Part shown: in pieces, positions 1-7,335 of the stretch
Layout: each line of letters opens with the position of its first letter
Numbering within the stretch: the stretch's first letter is position 1
Source of the DNA: an uncultured Pirellula sp.
GTDB lineage: Bacteria > Planctomycetota > Planctomycetia > Pirellulales > Pirellulaceae
Length of the DNA: 13,684 nt
NCBI GenBank assembly: GCA_903837255.1
Contig: CAILTZ010000644.1
Span: 1 to 13,684, forward strand
Reading direction: 5' to 3'
The notes under the pieces: generated by a model
Database searches by the model: none
The model's input: the letters and a program-made list of their open reading frames with translations, nothing else
What the model was told of the DNA's origin: nothing
Position numbers and translations under genes: made by a program

Positions 1-304
1 ACTCATGCCCGAATCGGGTTGGGTATCGACCTGTCAGGAGCCCTGCCCGCGAAGGGCTGCAATACGTTGCAGCGACATAGCCTTGGGTGAACCTGACACC
101 GTTTGTAGCAAGAGCGTCGATGTTGGGGGTCGGGATCTGTTTGTTGCCATAGCAACCGGTCTCTCCCCAGCCTTGATCGTCGGAGTAGAAGATCAGCAAG
201 TTCGGTTTGGCGGTCTCTTGAGCTTGAGCTTGAGCAAACCCAAGATCGGTACTGATGAAGCTCGCTGCAATCGCGCAGCAAAGTGTTGCGAATGGTAAAC
301 GCAT
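1..304 (-). CDS. Secreted arylsulfatase-type sulfatase, N-terminal part (cut by window edge)
   Basis: The visible 101 residues are the start of a type I sulfatase, which hydrolyses sulfate esters, probably of polysaccharides. Residues 1 to about 29 form a signal peptide (hydrophobic core followed by AQAQAQ), so export is expected. N35-LLIFYSDDQGWG is the family's metal-binding strand, with D42 and D43 as calcium ligands. C82-S-P-S-R is the CxPxR signature whose cysteine is converted to formylglycine, followed by AGLLTGRYP. The start at 304 is set by an AGGAG site at 312-316, 7 nt upstream. The rest of the protein, including the other metal ligands and any C-terminal domain, lies beyond position 1. 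The family assignment is firm. The exact substrate cannot be told, because planctomycete sulfatases are numerous and varied. No sulfatase-maturing enzyme is in the window. Confidence 0.93.
   Translation of the reverse strand, partial: MRLPFATLCCAIAASFISTDLGFAQAQAQETAKPNLLIFYSDDQGWGETGCYGNKQIPTPNIDALATNGVRFTQGYVAATYCSPSRAGLLTGRYPTRFGHE
218..236 (-). repeat. Hexanucleotide tandem repeat in the sulfatase signal-peptide region
   Basis: Three GCTCAA units, plus one base, encode alternating Gln-Ala (AQAQAQ) at about residues 24-29, next to the predicted signal peptidase site. Small tandem units like this can change in copy number without shifting the frame. The repeat is seen directly; any effect is inference. 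Confidence 0.6.
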
Positions 305-342
305 GTTGGTGCTCCTGTTTTGGTAATGGCAAACCCCATGGC

Positions 343-351
343 AGTATACCA
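343..351 (-). promoter_or_regulatory. Extended -10 promoter for the sulfatase gene
   Basis: On the minus strand the sequence TGG-TATACT is an extended -10 (TGn-TATACT), 39 to 47 nt before the ATG at 304. No good -35 is visible at 17 nt (GTAAAT), which is acceptable for extended -10 promoters. The predicted leader is about 30 nt and contains the AGGAG ribosome site. Confidence 0.45.
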
Positions 352-462
352 AATCCAGCGAGTCGATTTACAAAGCCGACAGCCACTCGATGCGGTCTAT
401 TCGGGTACGCAACGCGGGGTCTGTTCTGGGTACCTCTGTCTGATCTCTGGCGCGGCGGGTTA

Positions 463-2538
463 CTAGGAGGATTTGATTCGACGCATGAGCGTTTGTTGGG
501 TGCCGCCTAGTGACTCCGAATTCGAATTCGGGTCTGGGGTGATTTGATGATAAGAACCATCCGAATGCATCAACCAAGCGTTGCGTTGGTCTTTCAAGGA
601 GACCTCCAAGATTTCCCAGATTTTACTTCGGTGCGATTTCAGAAGGATCGCCGCGACCGCTTCGACCCGTCCGGAGAGATTGCGGTTCATCCAATCGGCG
701 GATCCTATGTAAAAGGTTCCGTCGATGGGGTCTGATTCTCCGTTGGCGAACCAGAAGATACGAGAATGCTCAAGGAATCTTCCGATGATTGACCTGACGG
801 TTAGATTGTCTGTGAACCCGGGAATTCCGGGTTTGACACAGCAAAATCCACGAATGATCAGTTCCACACGCACACCTGCGACCGAGGCCTCAACGAGTTT
901 AGTGATCATCTGAACATCTTCGAGTTGATTCATTTTCAGGACGATTCTCGCCGGGAGTCCTTGTTTGGAGTTGGATATTTCCCGATCGATCAAGTCGATG
1001 AATTTCGAACGCATATTCACTGGCGAGACCAGCAGGCGGTGGTACTCTTTTTTCGCAGAGCAACCGGTTAGAAAATGGAATAAATCGACGACATCCTCGG
1101 TGATCAATGGGTCGCTGGTAAAGAGACCTAGATCCGTATAGAGTTTTGAGGTTTTGACGTGGTAGTTACCGGTGCCAATGTGTGCATAGCATTGAAGTCC
1201 ATTCGGTTCTTGACGAACAACCAGTGCGATTTTCGAATGGGTCTTTAGGCCGACGACTCCGTAGACGACATGAGCACCAGCCCTTTCGAGTTGAGCAGCC
1301 CATTGTAAGTTTCGTTGTTCATCGAATCGAGCTCGTACTTCGATTAGGCACGCGACCTGTTTGCCAGATTCGGCAGCTCGAATGAGGGATTCGATAAATG
1401 GAGTTTCGTCCCCGACTCGATACACGGTCATTTTGATGGCTCGAACAAGGGGATCCCCAGCGGCTTGGTCGATGAAGCGAACGACGGAGTGCTCGAAGCT
1501 TTCGTAGGGATGATGGACCAGAATGTCCTGTTGACGGATAGACTCCCAGAGATCCTCCTGTGGGCCGGGAAGCTCTCTTGGGTAGACTGGCTCCCAACCT
1601 TCGACACGCAAATGGTCTGGGCCCAAGCGAGTCAGTTCCCAGAGTTTTTCGTACTCCATGAGCCCTGGAACGATGTAGATCTGGTCTTGCGAAAGTGCGA
1701 ATTCACGCTGCAGTAGCTCTAGAACTCGTGGGTCGTGCTGTGCATCGATTTCGAGCCTGACTACCGGTTCAAACCGTCTGAGTTTCAGTTGATCGTTGAC
1801 GAGTTGCTTGATGTCAACCATCTCTTCATTGAACTCCACCTCTGCATCGCGTGTCACGCGAAAGAGCGTCGTCGATACGATTTCTAGACAGGGAAAGACG
1901 TCGGCTAGGTTGGCTTGTATTGTCGAAACGGTGCTGACAAGTTGGATTCGATCCGAATTCTCCTGTTCGAGGGGGATCCAACCTTGAAGCGAACTGGGGA
2001 TCTTGAGTCGAGCAAAGCAGCCATTAGGGAATCTTGTATCCTTGAGCAGAACACCCAGTGAGATCGAAAGATTGGAAAGAAAGGGAAAGGGGTGACTAGG
2101 GTCGACTGCTAGCGGGGTAAGAATGGGCAGGATGTTTTTTCGAAAGCCTTCGCGAATGGACTGCTGCTGCGGTTGGGTAAGCTGGTCGAAATCAAGCAGA
2201 TCGATACCTTCGTTAGCCAATTTGCGACGAAGATCCACGAAGGTTTGGTGCTGCTGTTCTAGCAGTGGGCTCAGTTGCTTGTGTATCTGCTCGGGCAGGT
2301 GGCTTTCCCAGGGAGCACCAGAATTCGTGGTCATCAAGGACTTGATCAACTCCATGCGCTTCATAAAGAATTCGTCAAGATTCGACGAGAAGATCGCCAG
2401 GAATTTCAGTCTCTCCATCATCGGGTTCCGCGGATCCTGAGCTTCGCGGAGAACGCGACGGTTGAATTCAAGCCAGCCTAGATCGCGTTGTAACCAAACA
2501 GGTTCCAATTGTTTTTCCTGGTCTTTCGACATGTGCAT
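463..2538 (-). CDS. ppk1: Polyphosphate kinase 1 (ATP:polyphosphate phosphotransferase)
   Basis: This enzyme makes long-chain polyphosphate from ATP, reversibly, in the cytoplasm or at the membrane. The 691 residues match the usual PPK1 length (about 690) and align end to end. The N domain (about 12-110) opens with WLQRDLGWLEFNRRVL and holds SSNLDEFFMKR. A head domain follows (about 120-320), then two phospholipase-D-like catalytic domains. H434 (LKTHSK) matches the autophosphorylated histidine, E. coli H435, and H591 (RFLEHSR) matches H592. R374 and R404 match the Mg-site arginines. ADWMNRNLSGRVE near residue 614 is the typical C-terminal block. Met1 (2538) and Met3 (2532) are both possible starts; neither has a clear Shine-Dalgarno. 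The gene is divergent from the porin and PiT genes, which supports a phosphate-storage role. Nothing is truncated or missing. PPK2 is excluded by size and fold. Confidence 0.97.
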   Translation of the reverse strand: MHMSKDQEKQLEPVWLQRDLGWLEFNRRVLREAQDPRNPMMERLKFLAIFSSNLDEFFMKRMELIKSLMTTNSGAPWESHLPEQIHKQLSPLLEQQHQTFVDLRRKLANEGIDLLDFDQLTQPQQQSIREGFRKNILPILTPLAVDPSHPFPFLSNLSISLGVLLKDTRFPNGCFARLKIPSSLQGWIPLEQENSDRIQLVSTVSTIQANLADVFPCLEIVSTTLFRVTRDAEVEFNEEMVDIKQLVNDQLKLRRFEPVVRLEIDAQHDPRVLELLQREFALSQDQIYIVPGLMEYEKLWELTRLGPDHLRVEGWEPVYPRELPGPQEDLWESIRQQDILVHHPYESFEHSVVRFIDQAAGDPLVRAIKMTVYRVGDETPFIESLIRAAESGKQVACLIEVRARFDEQRNLQWAAQLERAGAHVVYGVVGLKTHSKIALVVRQEPNGLQCYAHIGTGNYHVKTSKLYTDLGLFTSDPLITEDVVDLFHFLTGCSAKKEYHRLLVSPVNMRSKFIDLIDREISNSKQGLPARIVLKMNQLEDVQMITKLVEASVAGVRVELIIRGFCCVKPGIPGFTDNLTVRSIIGRFLEHSRIFWFANGESDPIDGTFYIGSADWMNRNLSGRVEAVAAILLKSHRSKIWEILEVSLKDQRNAWLMHSDGSYHQITPDPNSNSESLGGTQQTLMRRIKSS

Positions 2539-2637
2539 GTTTTGCTAGCTTTTTCAAGGTTCCTAGGGTGTCGAAGTTTGCTCTTGCAGGATTCTTACAA
2601 GTCCTATTCAGGAAGTTTGGCGTAAGGAAATCGCGTT

Positions 2638-2658
2638 GCAATCGTCCCGACCGATTGC
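2638..2658. promoter_or_regulatory. Inverted repeat GCAATCG-N7-CGATTGC, operator candidate
   Basis: GCAATCG (2638-2644) and CGATTGC (2652-2658) are exact reverse complements separated by 7 bp, which suits a dimeric DNA-binding protein. The right arm overlaps a second small dyad, ATTGC-GA-GCAAT (2654-2665), so the half-site GCAAT/ATTGC occurs three times in 28 bp. It lies about 100 bp from the ppk1 start and 150 bp from the porin start, where one regulator could control both. The regulator is unknown. Confidence 0.4.
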
Positions 2659-2711
2659 GAGCAATAAAACTGGAAATCTTAATAATTTACCTAGTCGTCA
2701 AAGTCGATACC

Positions 2712-2778
2712 TTTTTTCTGTCACGAAGCGTTACAGGCGGAACAAATTTGCGCCGATCAGCTTTTTTGAGCTTTTTTT
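2712..2778. other. T-tracts phased at multiples of 10 bp
   Basis: Runs of six or seven T start at 2712, 2762 and 2772, that is, spaced by 50 and 10 bp. The last two lie in a direct repeat of AGCTTTTTT (2759-2767 and 2769-2777). Phased A/T-tracts bend DNA, and in RNA they would form a U-rich porin leader. The spacing is seen directly; the function is inference. Confidence 0.35.
2718..2736. promoter_or_regulatory. Inverted repeat CTGTCAC-N5-GTTACAG, operator candidate
   Basis: CTGTCAC (2718-2724) and GTTACAG (2730-2736) form a dyad with one mismatch per arm and a 5-bp centre. The first arm contains CTGTCA, the half-site of the enterobacterial PHO box, but the 11-bp-spaced second direct half-site is not conserved, so a PhoB site is only a guess. 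It is about 73 bp before the porin ATG. Confidence 0.35.
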
Positions 2779-2808
2779 CCTCATGAGAACTCGATTCGGA
2801 GTTGCCAA

Positions 2809-4206
2809 ATGATCCCCATGGTTTCGGCTTTTGAAATCCCAGCTCGACGCGCCTTGAGGCTCCTTTTGGTTGGATTTTTGACAACTCTATGCTCGGAGAT
2901 TCAAATTGCTTATGGTCAGGGCTACGACCTCGGTTCTGCATCGCAGGAGGTTCTGGAATCCGGTGACACGACACCGACTGTTGCTCCCGCTATTGTTGAA
3001 AAGTCCAAGGGTGAAAAGTCCAAGGGCTGGTGGGAAAAGTTGAGTCTTGGTGGGTACGCGCAGGTCCGCTACGGAGTCGTCACCGATGCTGGGGATGGAG
3101 CTCCACCACAGCTCCTTGGTGATCGAGGGATCGGTGATGTCGATAGCTTTACGCTTCGTCGTGCAAGATTAAAACTTCAGGGAGATATAGCCCCGCATCT
3201 GGGGATCTACATCCAACCTGACTTCGGTGTTGCTCCTCCTGGTGGTTCTGAAACGACTGCGACTTATTTTGCTCAAATCCGGGACTGGTATGGAGACATC
3301 TACATCGACGACGACAAGGTGCATCGATTTCGAGTTGGTCAATCGAAAATCCCTTATGGCTTTGAGAACATGCAATCGAGTTCCAACCGGGCTCCAATGG
3401 ACAGATCCGACCCGATTAACATCTCCGTGGCGCCCAACGAACGCGATCTTGGGGTGATCTATTACTGGACACCAAAAGACAAGCAAACGATGTTCCACGA
3501 CTTACAGAACGCCCGCTACAAAGGATCGGGCAACTTTGGGGTCGTTGGCTTAGGGATATTCAACGGCCAAGGCGGATCGCTGTTGGACCTCAACAGTGTG
3601 CCTCATGCCGTTGCGCGAGTCACTTGGCCTTGGGAGATTTGGGCAGGTCAGGTTTGCGAAGTATCTGTTCAAGGGCTCTGTGGGGAATTGGTGATCGATG
3701 GTACCAAGATACGACCGCTGGGTACGGGACCGGAGACGATTCCAATTGGTACCTATCAAAACGGTGGAGCGGATGGTATAGCGGAGAAGAGGCTTGCGGG
3801 GACTTTTGTGTGGTACCCCATGGATCTCGGTTTCCAAAGTGAATGGCATGTCGGAGAGGCTCCGGGTCTGAGCGATGATCAGACCAGGGTTTTGAGCAGA
3901 GCATTTTACGGTGGCTATGCAATGGCCATGTATGCGATCGAAACGCAACAACATGGAACATGGATCCCCTATTGTCGATGGTCGCAGCTCCACGGCGGAT
4001 ATTCCACTCAAAAGAACGCTCCTTACGGAAACAGCTTCGAACTGTCCTCGGGCATTGAGTGGCAGGCTTTCAAGGAGCTCGAGTTATCTCTTGAGTATTC
4101 CCTGGTTGACCGTGTAAACACTCAAGCGATCAATCAACCAGGGGCTCTGTCTTACCAGTACTTTGATGGTTCGGTGCTTCGATTGCAGTGTCAATTAAAC
4201 TACTAA
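2809..4206 (+). CDS. Phosphate-selective porin (OprO/OprP family), outer-membrane beta-barrel
   Basis: This 465-residue protein looks like a family O/P porin, a trimeric barrel that passes phosphate or polyphosphate through the outer membrane. Residues 1 to about 36 form a signal peptide (ARRALRLLLVGFLTTL, then AYG|QG). A charged linker follows at 50-75, and the barrel starts near KLSLGGYAQVRYG. Typical family blocks are FTLRRARLKLQGDIAPHLG (114-132), FRVGQSKIPYGFENMQSS (174-191) and PNERDLGVIYYW (209-220). The chain ends in an aromatic residue (QCQLNY), as outer-membrane barrels do. The ATG at 2809 has GGAG at 2798-2801, 7 nt away; an ATG at 2818 is the alternative. The PiT gene follows in the same direction, 143 bp on, and ppk1 is divergent, which supports phosphate as substrate. 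Selectivity cannot be proven from sequence; pyrophosphate or another anion is possible. Confidence 0.85.
   Translation: MIPMVSAFEIPARRALRLLLVGFLTTLCSEIQIAYGQGYDLGSASQEVLESGDTTPTVAPAIVEKSKGEKSKGWWEKLSLGGYAQVRYGVVTDAGDGAPPQLLGDRGIGDVDSFTLRRARLKLQGDIAPHLGIYIQPDFGVAPPGGSETTATYFAQIRDWYGDIYIDDDKVHRFRVGQSKIPYGFENMQSSSNRAPMDRSDPINISVAPNERDLGVIYYWTPKDKQTMFHDLQNARYKGSGNFGVVGLGIFNGQGGSLLDLNSVPHAVARVTWPWEIWAGQVCEVSVQGLCGELVIDGTKIRPLGTGPETIPIGTYQNGGADGIAEKRLAGTFVWYPMDLGFQSEWHVGEAPGLSDDQTRVLSRAFYGGYAMAMYAIETQQHGTWIPYCRWSQLHGGYSTQKNAPYGNSFELSSGIEWQAFKELELSLEYSLVDRVNTQAINQPGALSYQYFDGSVLRLQCQLNY
2998..3027 (+). repeat. 15-bp tandem duplication in the porin gene
   Basis: Two adjacent copies of GAAAAGTCCAAGGGY, differing only in the last base, encode EKSKG-EKSKG (residues 64-73) in the linker between signal peptide and barrel. 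The duplication keeps the frame and adds positive charge near the mature N-terminus. It looks recent because the copies are nearly identical at DNA level. Confidence 0.7.
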
Positions 4207-4301
4207 AAAAGAGCGGTATGTGAATTTCAGTTGAAGAACCTGTGTGGATTCCAACGACATGCTTTCACAGGCACTCGTTGAGGATTACCCTGGAAACCCA
4301 G

Positions 4302-4310
4302 TGCTATACG
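4302..4310 (+). promoter_or_regulatory. Possible extended -10 promoter for the PiT gene
   Basis: TGC-TATACG fits an extended -10 (TGn-TATAnn) 40 nt before the ATG at 4350. The nearest -35-like word, TTGAGG (4278-4283), is 21 bp away, which is too far, so this rests on the extended -10 alone. It would let the transporter be made independently of the porin. A T8 run (4316-4323) follows. Confidence 0.3.
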
Positions 4311-4349
4311 GTCGATTTTTTTTCACGTTTGATTGGAAGCAGGGAACGA

Positions 4350-5735
4350 ATGAACGCTCCATTTTGGGAAGCACTTGGAAACCTCGGTTTTTGGGGTCAG
4401 GTCCTGTTCTTTCTGGTGTTGTTTGTCGCTTTTGCATTTGAGTTCATCAACGGTTTTCATGATACAGCCAACGCGGTAACCACTGTCATCTACACCAAGA
4501 CGCTCAAGCCCACTCCGGCGGTGTTTTTTTCTGGTTTCATGAATTTCTTGGGGGTTCTCATCGGCGGAACGACGGTTGCATTCAGCATCGTGAATCTTTT
4601 GCCGGTCAATTTGCTTATTGAGGGAAGTAGTTCGCGAGCAATCGTCATGGTGATGTCCTTGTTGCTGGCGGGGGTGATTTGGAATCTTGGAACGTGGTGG
4701 ATGGGATTGCCAGTCTCTAGTTCTCATACACTCATAGGATCGATTCTTGGAGTCGGGTTGGCCAATAGTTTGATGACCAACGGAGATTTGCAGGGTGTCA
4801 ACTGGAATAAAGCTTTAGATGTGGGTAAAGCCTTGTTGCTATCTCCTTTGATCGGATTTCTCGCCGCTGGCCTGATGCTTCTGGCAATGAAGGTATTCCT
4901 GAAGAATCCTAACCTGTATCATCCGCCTGGAGAAGGAGATAATCCTCCCTCTTGGATCCGCGGTGTCTTGATCGCCACTTGTGGTGGGGTCAGCATGGCT
5001 CACGGTTCGAATGACGGGCAAAAAGGAATGGGGCTGGTCCTACTTGCACTGATTGGATTTCTTCCTGCCTACTACGCGATGGATCTGAGACATCCGGAAC
5101 TCGCAAGGGAGGTCCATGACGCTTCTGTCGCGATGAAAAACAAATTGGTCAAAGGCAATGTCGATAATTCGCAACTGATCGCCCAGCTCGATGAGATAGA
5201 AAAGAGTCTCGAGGGCAAATCTTCCTTGCAAGACGTTCCCTCCGATCAACGCTGGCAGGTCCGTCAATCGATCTATCGTTTGGGTATAGAGTTGGATAAA
5301 GCTAAGCTACCTTCCGATATGGCCAAGGACCTGGCAACGCACAGAAAAGTCTTGAAGCGTTCCATTGAGTACATTCCCTTCTGGGTTATCCTTGGAACGG
5401 CTTTAGCGCTGGGCATCGGGACAACGATCGGATACAAGCGGATCGTGGTTACCATCGCAGAGAAAATTGGTAAGACCCATTTGACTTACGCACAAGGTGC
5501 TGCAGCCGAGACGGTCGCCGCGCTTACGATCGGTCTTGCTGATTTTTTCCATGCTCCGGTAAGTACGACTCACGTTCTTTCATCAGGCATCGCCGGTACG
5601 ATGTGGGCTAACAAGTCCGGAGTGCAGATGTCCACGATTCGTAAAATCCTGCTCGCTTGGGTTTTAACTTTACCGATGGCGATCCTCCTTGGAGGACTTT
5701 TCTTCTACCTCGGAGTGACTTTCTCCGGAGGCTGA
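4350..5735 (+). CDS. pitA: Inorganic phosphate transporter, PiT family (PitA-like)
   Basis: This inner-membrane carrier takes up phosphate, in E. coli as a metal-phosphate complex with protons. The 461-residue protein shows the two PiT signatures, GFHDTANAV (35-43) and HGSNDGQKGMG (218-228). It also has the paired inverted-topology motifs PVSSSHTLIG (121-130) and PVSTTHVLSSG (403-413). About ten hydrophobic segments flank a large polar loop (about 245-340) rich in Lys, Glu and Leu, which could be partly coiled coil; E. coli PitA has a comparable insertion. The ATG at 4350 is chosen because AGGGA precedes it by 4 nt and the hydrophobic N-terminus starts there. A frame-open GTG at 4242 would add 36 polar residues with no family match. 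The gene follows the porin (143 bp) and ends 63 bp from the convergent gltD. A sulfate or other PiT substrate is less likely given ppk1 and the porin nearby. Confidence 0.94.
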   Translation: MNAPFWEALGNLGFWGQVLFFLVLFVAFAFEFINGFHDTANAVTTVIYTKTLKPTPAVFFSGFMNFLGVLIGGTTVAFSIVNLLPVNLLIEGSSSRAIVMVMSLLLAGVIWNLGTWWMGLPVSSSHTLIGSILGVGLANSLMTNGDLQGVNWNKALDVGKALLLSPLIGFLAAGLMLLAMKVFLKNPNLYHPPGEGDNPPSWIRGVLIATCGGVSMAHGSNDGQKGMGLVLLALIGFLPAYYAMDLRHPELAREVHDASVAMKNKLVKGNVDNSQLIAQLDEIEKSLEGKSSLQDVPSDQRWQVRQSIYRLGIELDKAKLPSDMAKDLATHRKVLKRSIEYIPFWVILGTALALGIGTTIGYKRIVVTIAEKIGKTHLTYAQGAAAETVAALTIGLADFFHAPVSTTHVLSSGIAGTMWANKSGVQMSTIRKILLAWVLTLPMAILLGGLFFYLGVTFSGG

Positions 5736-5798
5736 CCGCTCATCCCAACGCGGACGCCGATTCGTTAATCCACATTGCCTGCAATTTATGGACTTGCC

Positions 5799-7301
5799 TT
5801 AGCGACTGAAAGCCAGTGCCGAGCCAAGCGTGATACCTGGTGCGGGTAATGAACTTTGGCCTCGCAGATAGATATCGATCGCGCGGGCCGCACCTCGGCC
5901 CTCATTGATCGCCCAGACCACGAGCGACTGGCCTCTGCGGCAGTCCCCTGCGGCAAACACGCCAGGGATGTTTGTCGAAAACTGTCCGTGCTCGGCTTTG
6001 TAGTTGCTCCTCGGATCGGTCTGGATTCCCAGCAGCTCCGAAACGTACTGCTCAGGCCCGAGGAATCCCATCGCCAGGAGGACCAAGTCTGCGCCGATGA
6101 TCTCTTCACTTCCTGGAATCTCGGTCATGTTCATCTTGCCATTCTCGAACTTCCAGGCCACCCTCACGGTTTTGATCCCCGTGACGTTGCCTTGGCCATC
6201 GTCGATGAACTCCTTGCTCAGGATGTTGTAGGTTCTCGGATCGTGGCCGAACTTTTCCGAGGCTTCTTCGTGGCCGTAGTCGGTTCGGAAAATTCGAGGC
6301 CATTGCGGCCACGGATTGTCCGCCGCACGGTCCTGGGGAGGTTGGTCCAGCAGCTCAAAATTCACCAGTTGAGAGCAGCCATGACGAAGGCTCGTGCCGA
6401 TGCAATCGCAACCGGTATCTCCACCGCCGATGACGACTACCCGCTTGCCCTTGGCCGAAATGTACTTGCTATCGGCATGATTGCTATCGAGCAGACTGGC
6501 GGTGTTGGCTGTGAGGAATTCCATGGCATAGTGGACGCCGCGGAGCTGGCGACCTGGGATCGGCAAATCTCGGGGTTTGGTCGCCCCGGTGGCCAACAAG
6601 ACGGCATCGTTTTGAGCAACCAATTGCTTGGGATCAACGTTCTTGCCGACATCGGCATTCGTGATGAAATTCACCCCTTCGGCAGCCATCAAATCCAGGC
6701 GTCTTTGAACGACGTCTTTGTCCAATTTCATGTTAGGAATGCCATAGGTCAAGAGTCCTCCGATGCGATCGGCTCTCTCGTAGAGAGTGACACTGTGGCC
6801 GGTCTTGTTGAGTTGATCGGCTGCGGCCAGCCCCGCTGGACCACTCCCGATGATCGCCACTTTCTTGCCACTTCGGACCGCGGGTGGTCGCGCTACGACC
6901 CAGCCTTCTTCAAAGCCGCGGTCGATGATCGCGCATTCGATATTCTTGATCGTCACAGGGGGGTTGGTAATGCCCAGCACGCAAGCCCCCTCGCAGGGGG
7001 CTGGGCAGACTCGCCCGGTGAACTCTGGAAAGTTGTTGGTCTTGTGGAGCCGATCGAGGGCCTCTTTCCATCGGCCTGTGTAGACCAGATCGTTCCACTC
7101 GGGAATCAAGTTCTGGATCGGACAGCCGCTTGCCGATTGGCAAAACGGTACCCCGCAGTCCATGCAACGTGCACCTTGGGTCCGCAAGTGTTCCTCGGAC
7201 GCATCGGTGTAGATCTCTTTGTAGTCCTCGACGCGGATGATCGGCAGACGCCAAGCGACCTTCTTGCGTTCGAACTCCTTGAATCCTGTTGGCTTTCCCA
7301 T
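5799..7301 (-). CDS. gltD: Glutamate synthase (NADPH) small/beta subunit
   Basis: The beta subunit takes electrons from NADPH through FAD and [4Fe-4S] clusters and passes them to GltB for glutamate formation from glutamine and 2-oxoglutarate. The 500 residues fit the family (about 470-500). The N-terminal cluster region has cysteines C46, C49, C54, C60 and C99, C103, C107 in the usual CxxC/CPxPCEGAC pattern. The FAD site GSGPAG is at 152-157, followed by E175 near the end of its beta-alpha-beta fold. The NADPH site GGGDTG is at 292-297. The C-terminal FAD contact is [19 protein letters not shown] (447-465). The ATG at 7301 has no clear Shine-Dalgarno. It lies 34 bp after the gltB stop, so the two are almost surely co-transcribed and may be coupled. 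Related dihydropyrimidine dehydrogenase and NfnB-type proteins are less likely next to gltB. Confidence 0.97.
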   Translation of the reverse strand: MGKPTGFKEFERKKVAWRLPIIRVEDYKEIYTDASEEHLRTQGARCMDCGVPFCQSASGCPIQNLIPEWNDLVYTGRWKEALDRLHKTNNFPEFTGRVCPAPCEGACVLGITNPPVTIKNIECAIIDRGFEEGWVVARPPAVRSGKKVAIIGSGPAGLAAADQLNKTGHSVTLYERADRIGGLLTYGIPNMKLDKDVVQRRLDLMAAEGVNFITNADVGKNVDPKQLVAQNDAVLLATGATKPRDLPIPGRQLRGVHYAMEFLTANTASLLDSNHADSKYISAKGKRVVVIGGGDTGCDCIGTSLRHGCSQLVNFELLDQPPQDRAADNPWPQWPRIFRTDYGHEEASEKFGHDPRTYNILSKEFIDDGQGNVTGIKTVRVAWKFENGKMNMTEIPGSEEIIGADLVLLAMGFLGPEQYVSELLGIQTDPRSNYKAEHGQFSTNIPGVFAAGDCRRGQSLVVWAINEGRGAARAIDIYLRGQSSLPAPGITLGSALAFSR

Positions 7302-7335
7302 AGTGATGATGCTTTGATTGGAAACGTGTTGGATG

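Larger units (their letters stand above)
2539..2808. promoter_or_regulatory. Divergent control region between ppk1 and the porin gene
   Basis: This 270-bp AT-rich region must hold promoters for both ppk1 (leftward) and the porin (rightward). It contains an exact 7-7-7 inverted repeat (2638-2658), a 7-5-7 inverted repeat (2718-2736) and phased T-tracts (2712-2778). For rightward transcription, a weak sigma70-like pair is TTGCGA (2655-2660) with TTAATA (2679-2684), 18 nt apart, overlapping the first dyad. No convincing -35/-10 pair was found for ppk1. No complete E. coli-type PHO box (paired CTGTCAT repeats 11 bp apart) is present. Confidence 0.45.

Noticed and set aside
4290..4323. CTGG-AAAC-CCAG stem followed by a T8 run as a terminator after the porin gene
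   Set aside because: The stem has only 4 bp and the T-run is 14 nt away, so it does not fit an intrinsic terminator.
4242..4349. Extended N-terminus of the PiT protein from GTG 4242
   Set aside because: The extra 36 residues are polar and unlike the family, and AGGGA before ATG 4350 marks a better start.
5683..5696. Hairpin TCCTCC-TT-GGAGGA followed by CTTTTCTTCT
   Set aside because: It is inside the PiT coding sequence with a 2-nt loop, so it is not a terminator. CTCCGGAG at 5723-5730 is rejected for the same reasons.
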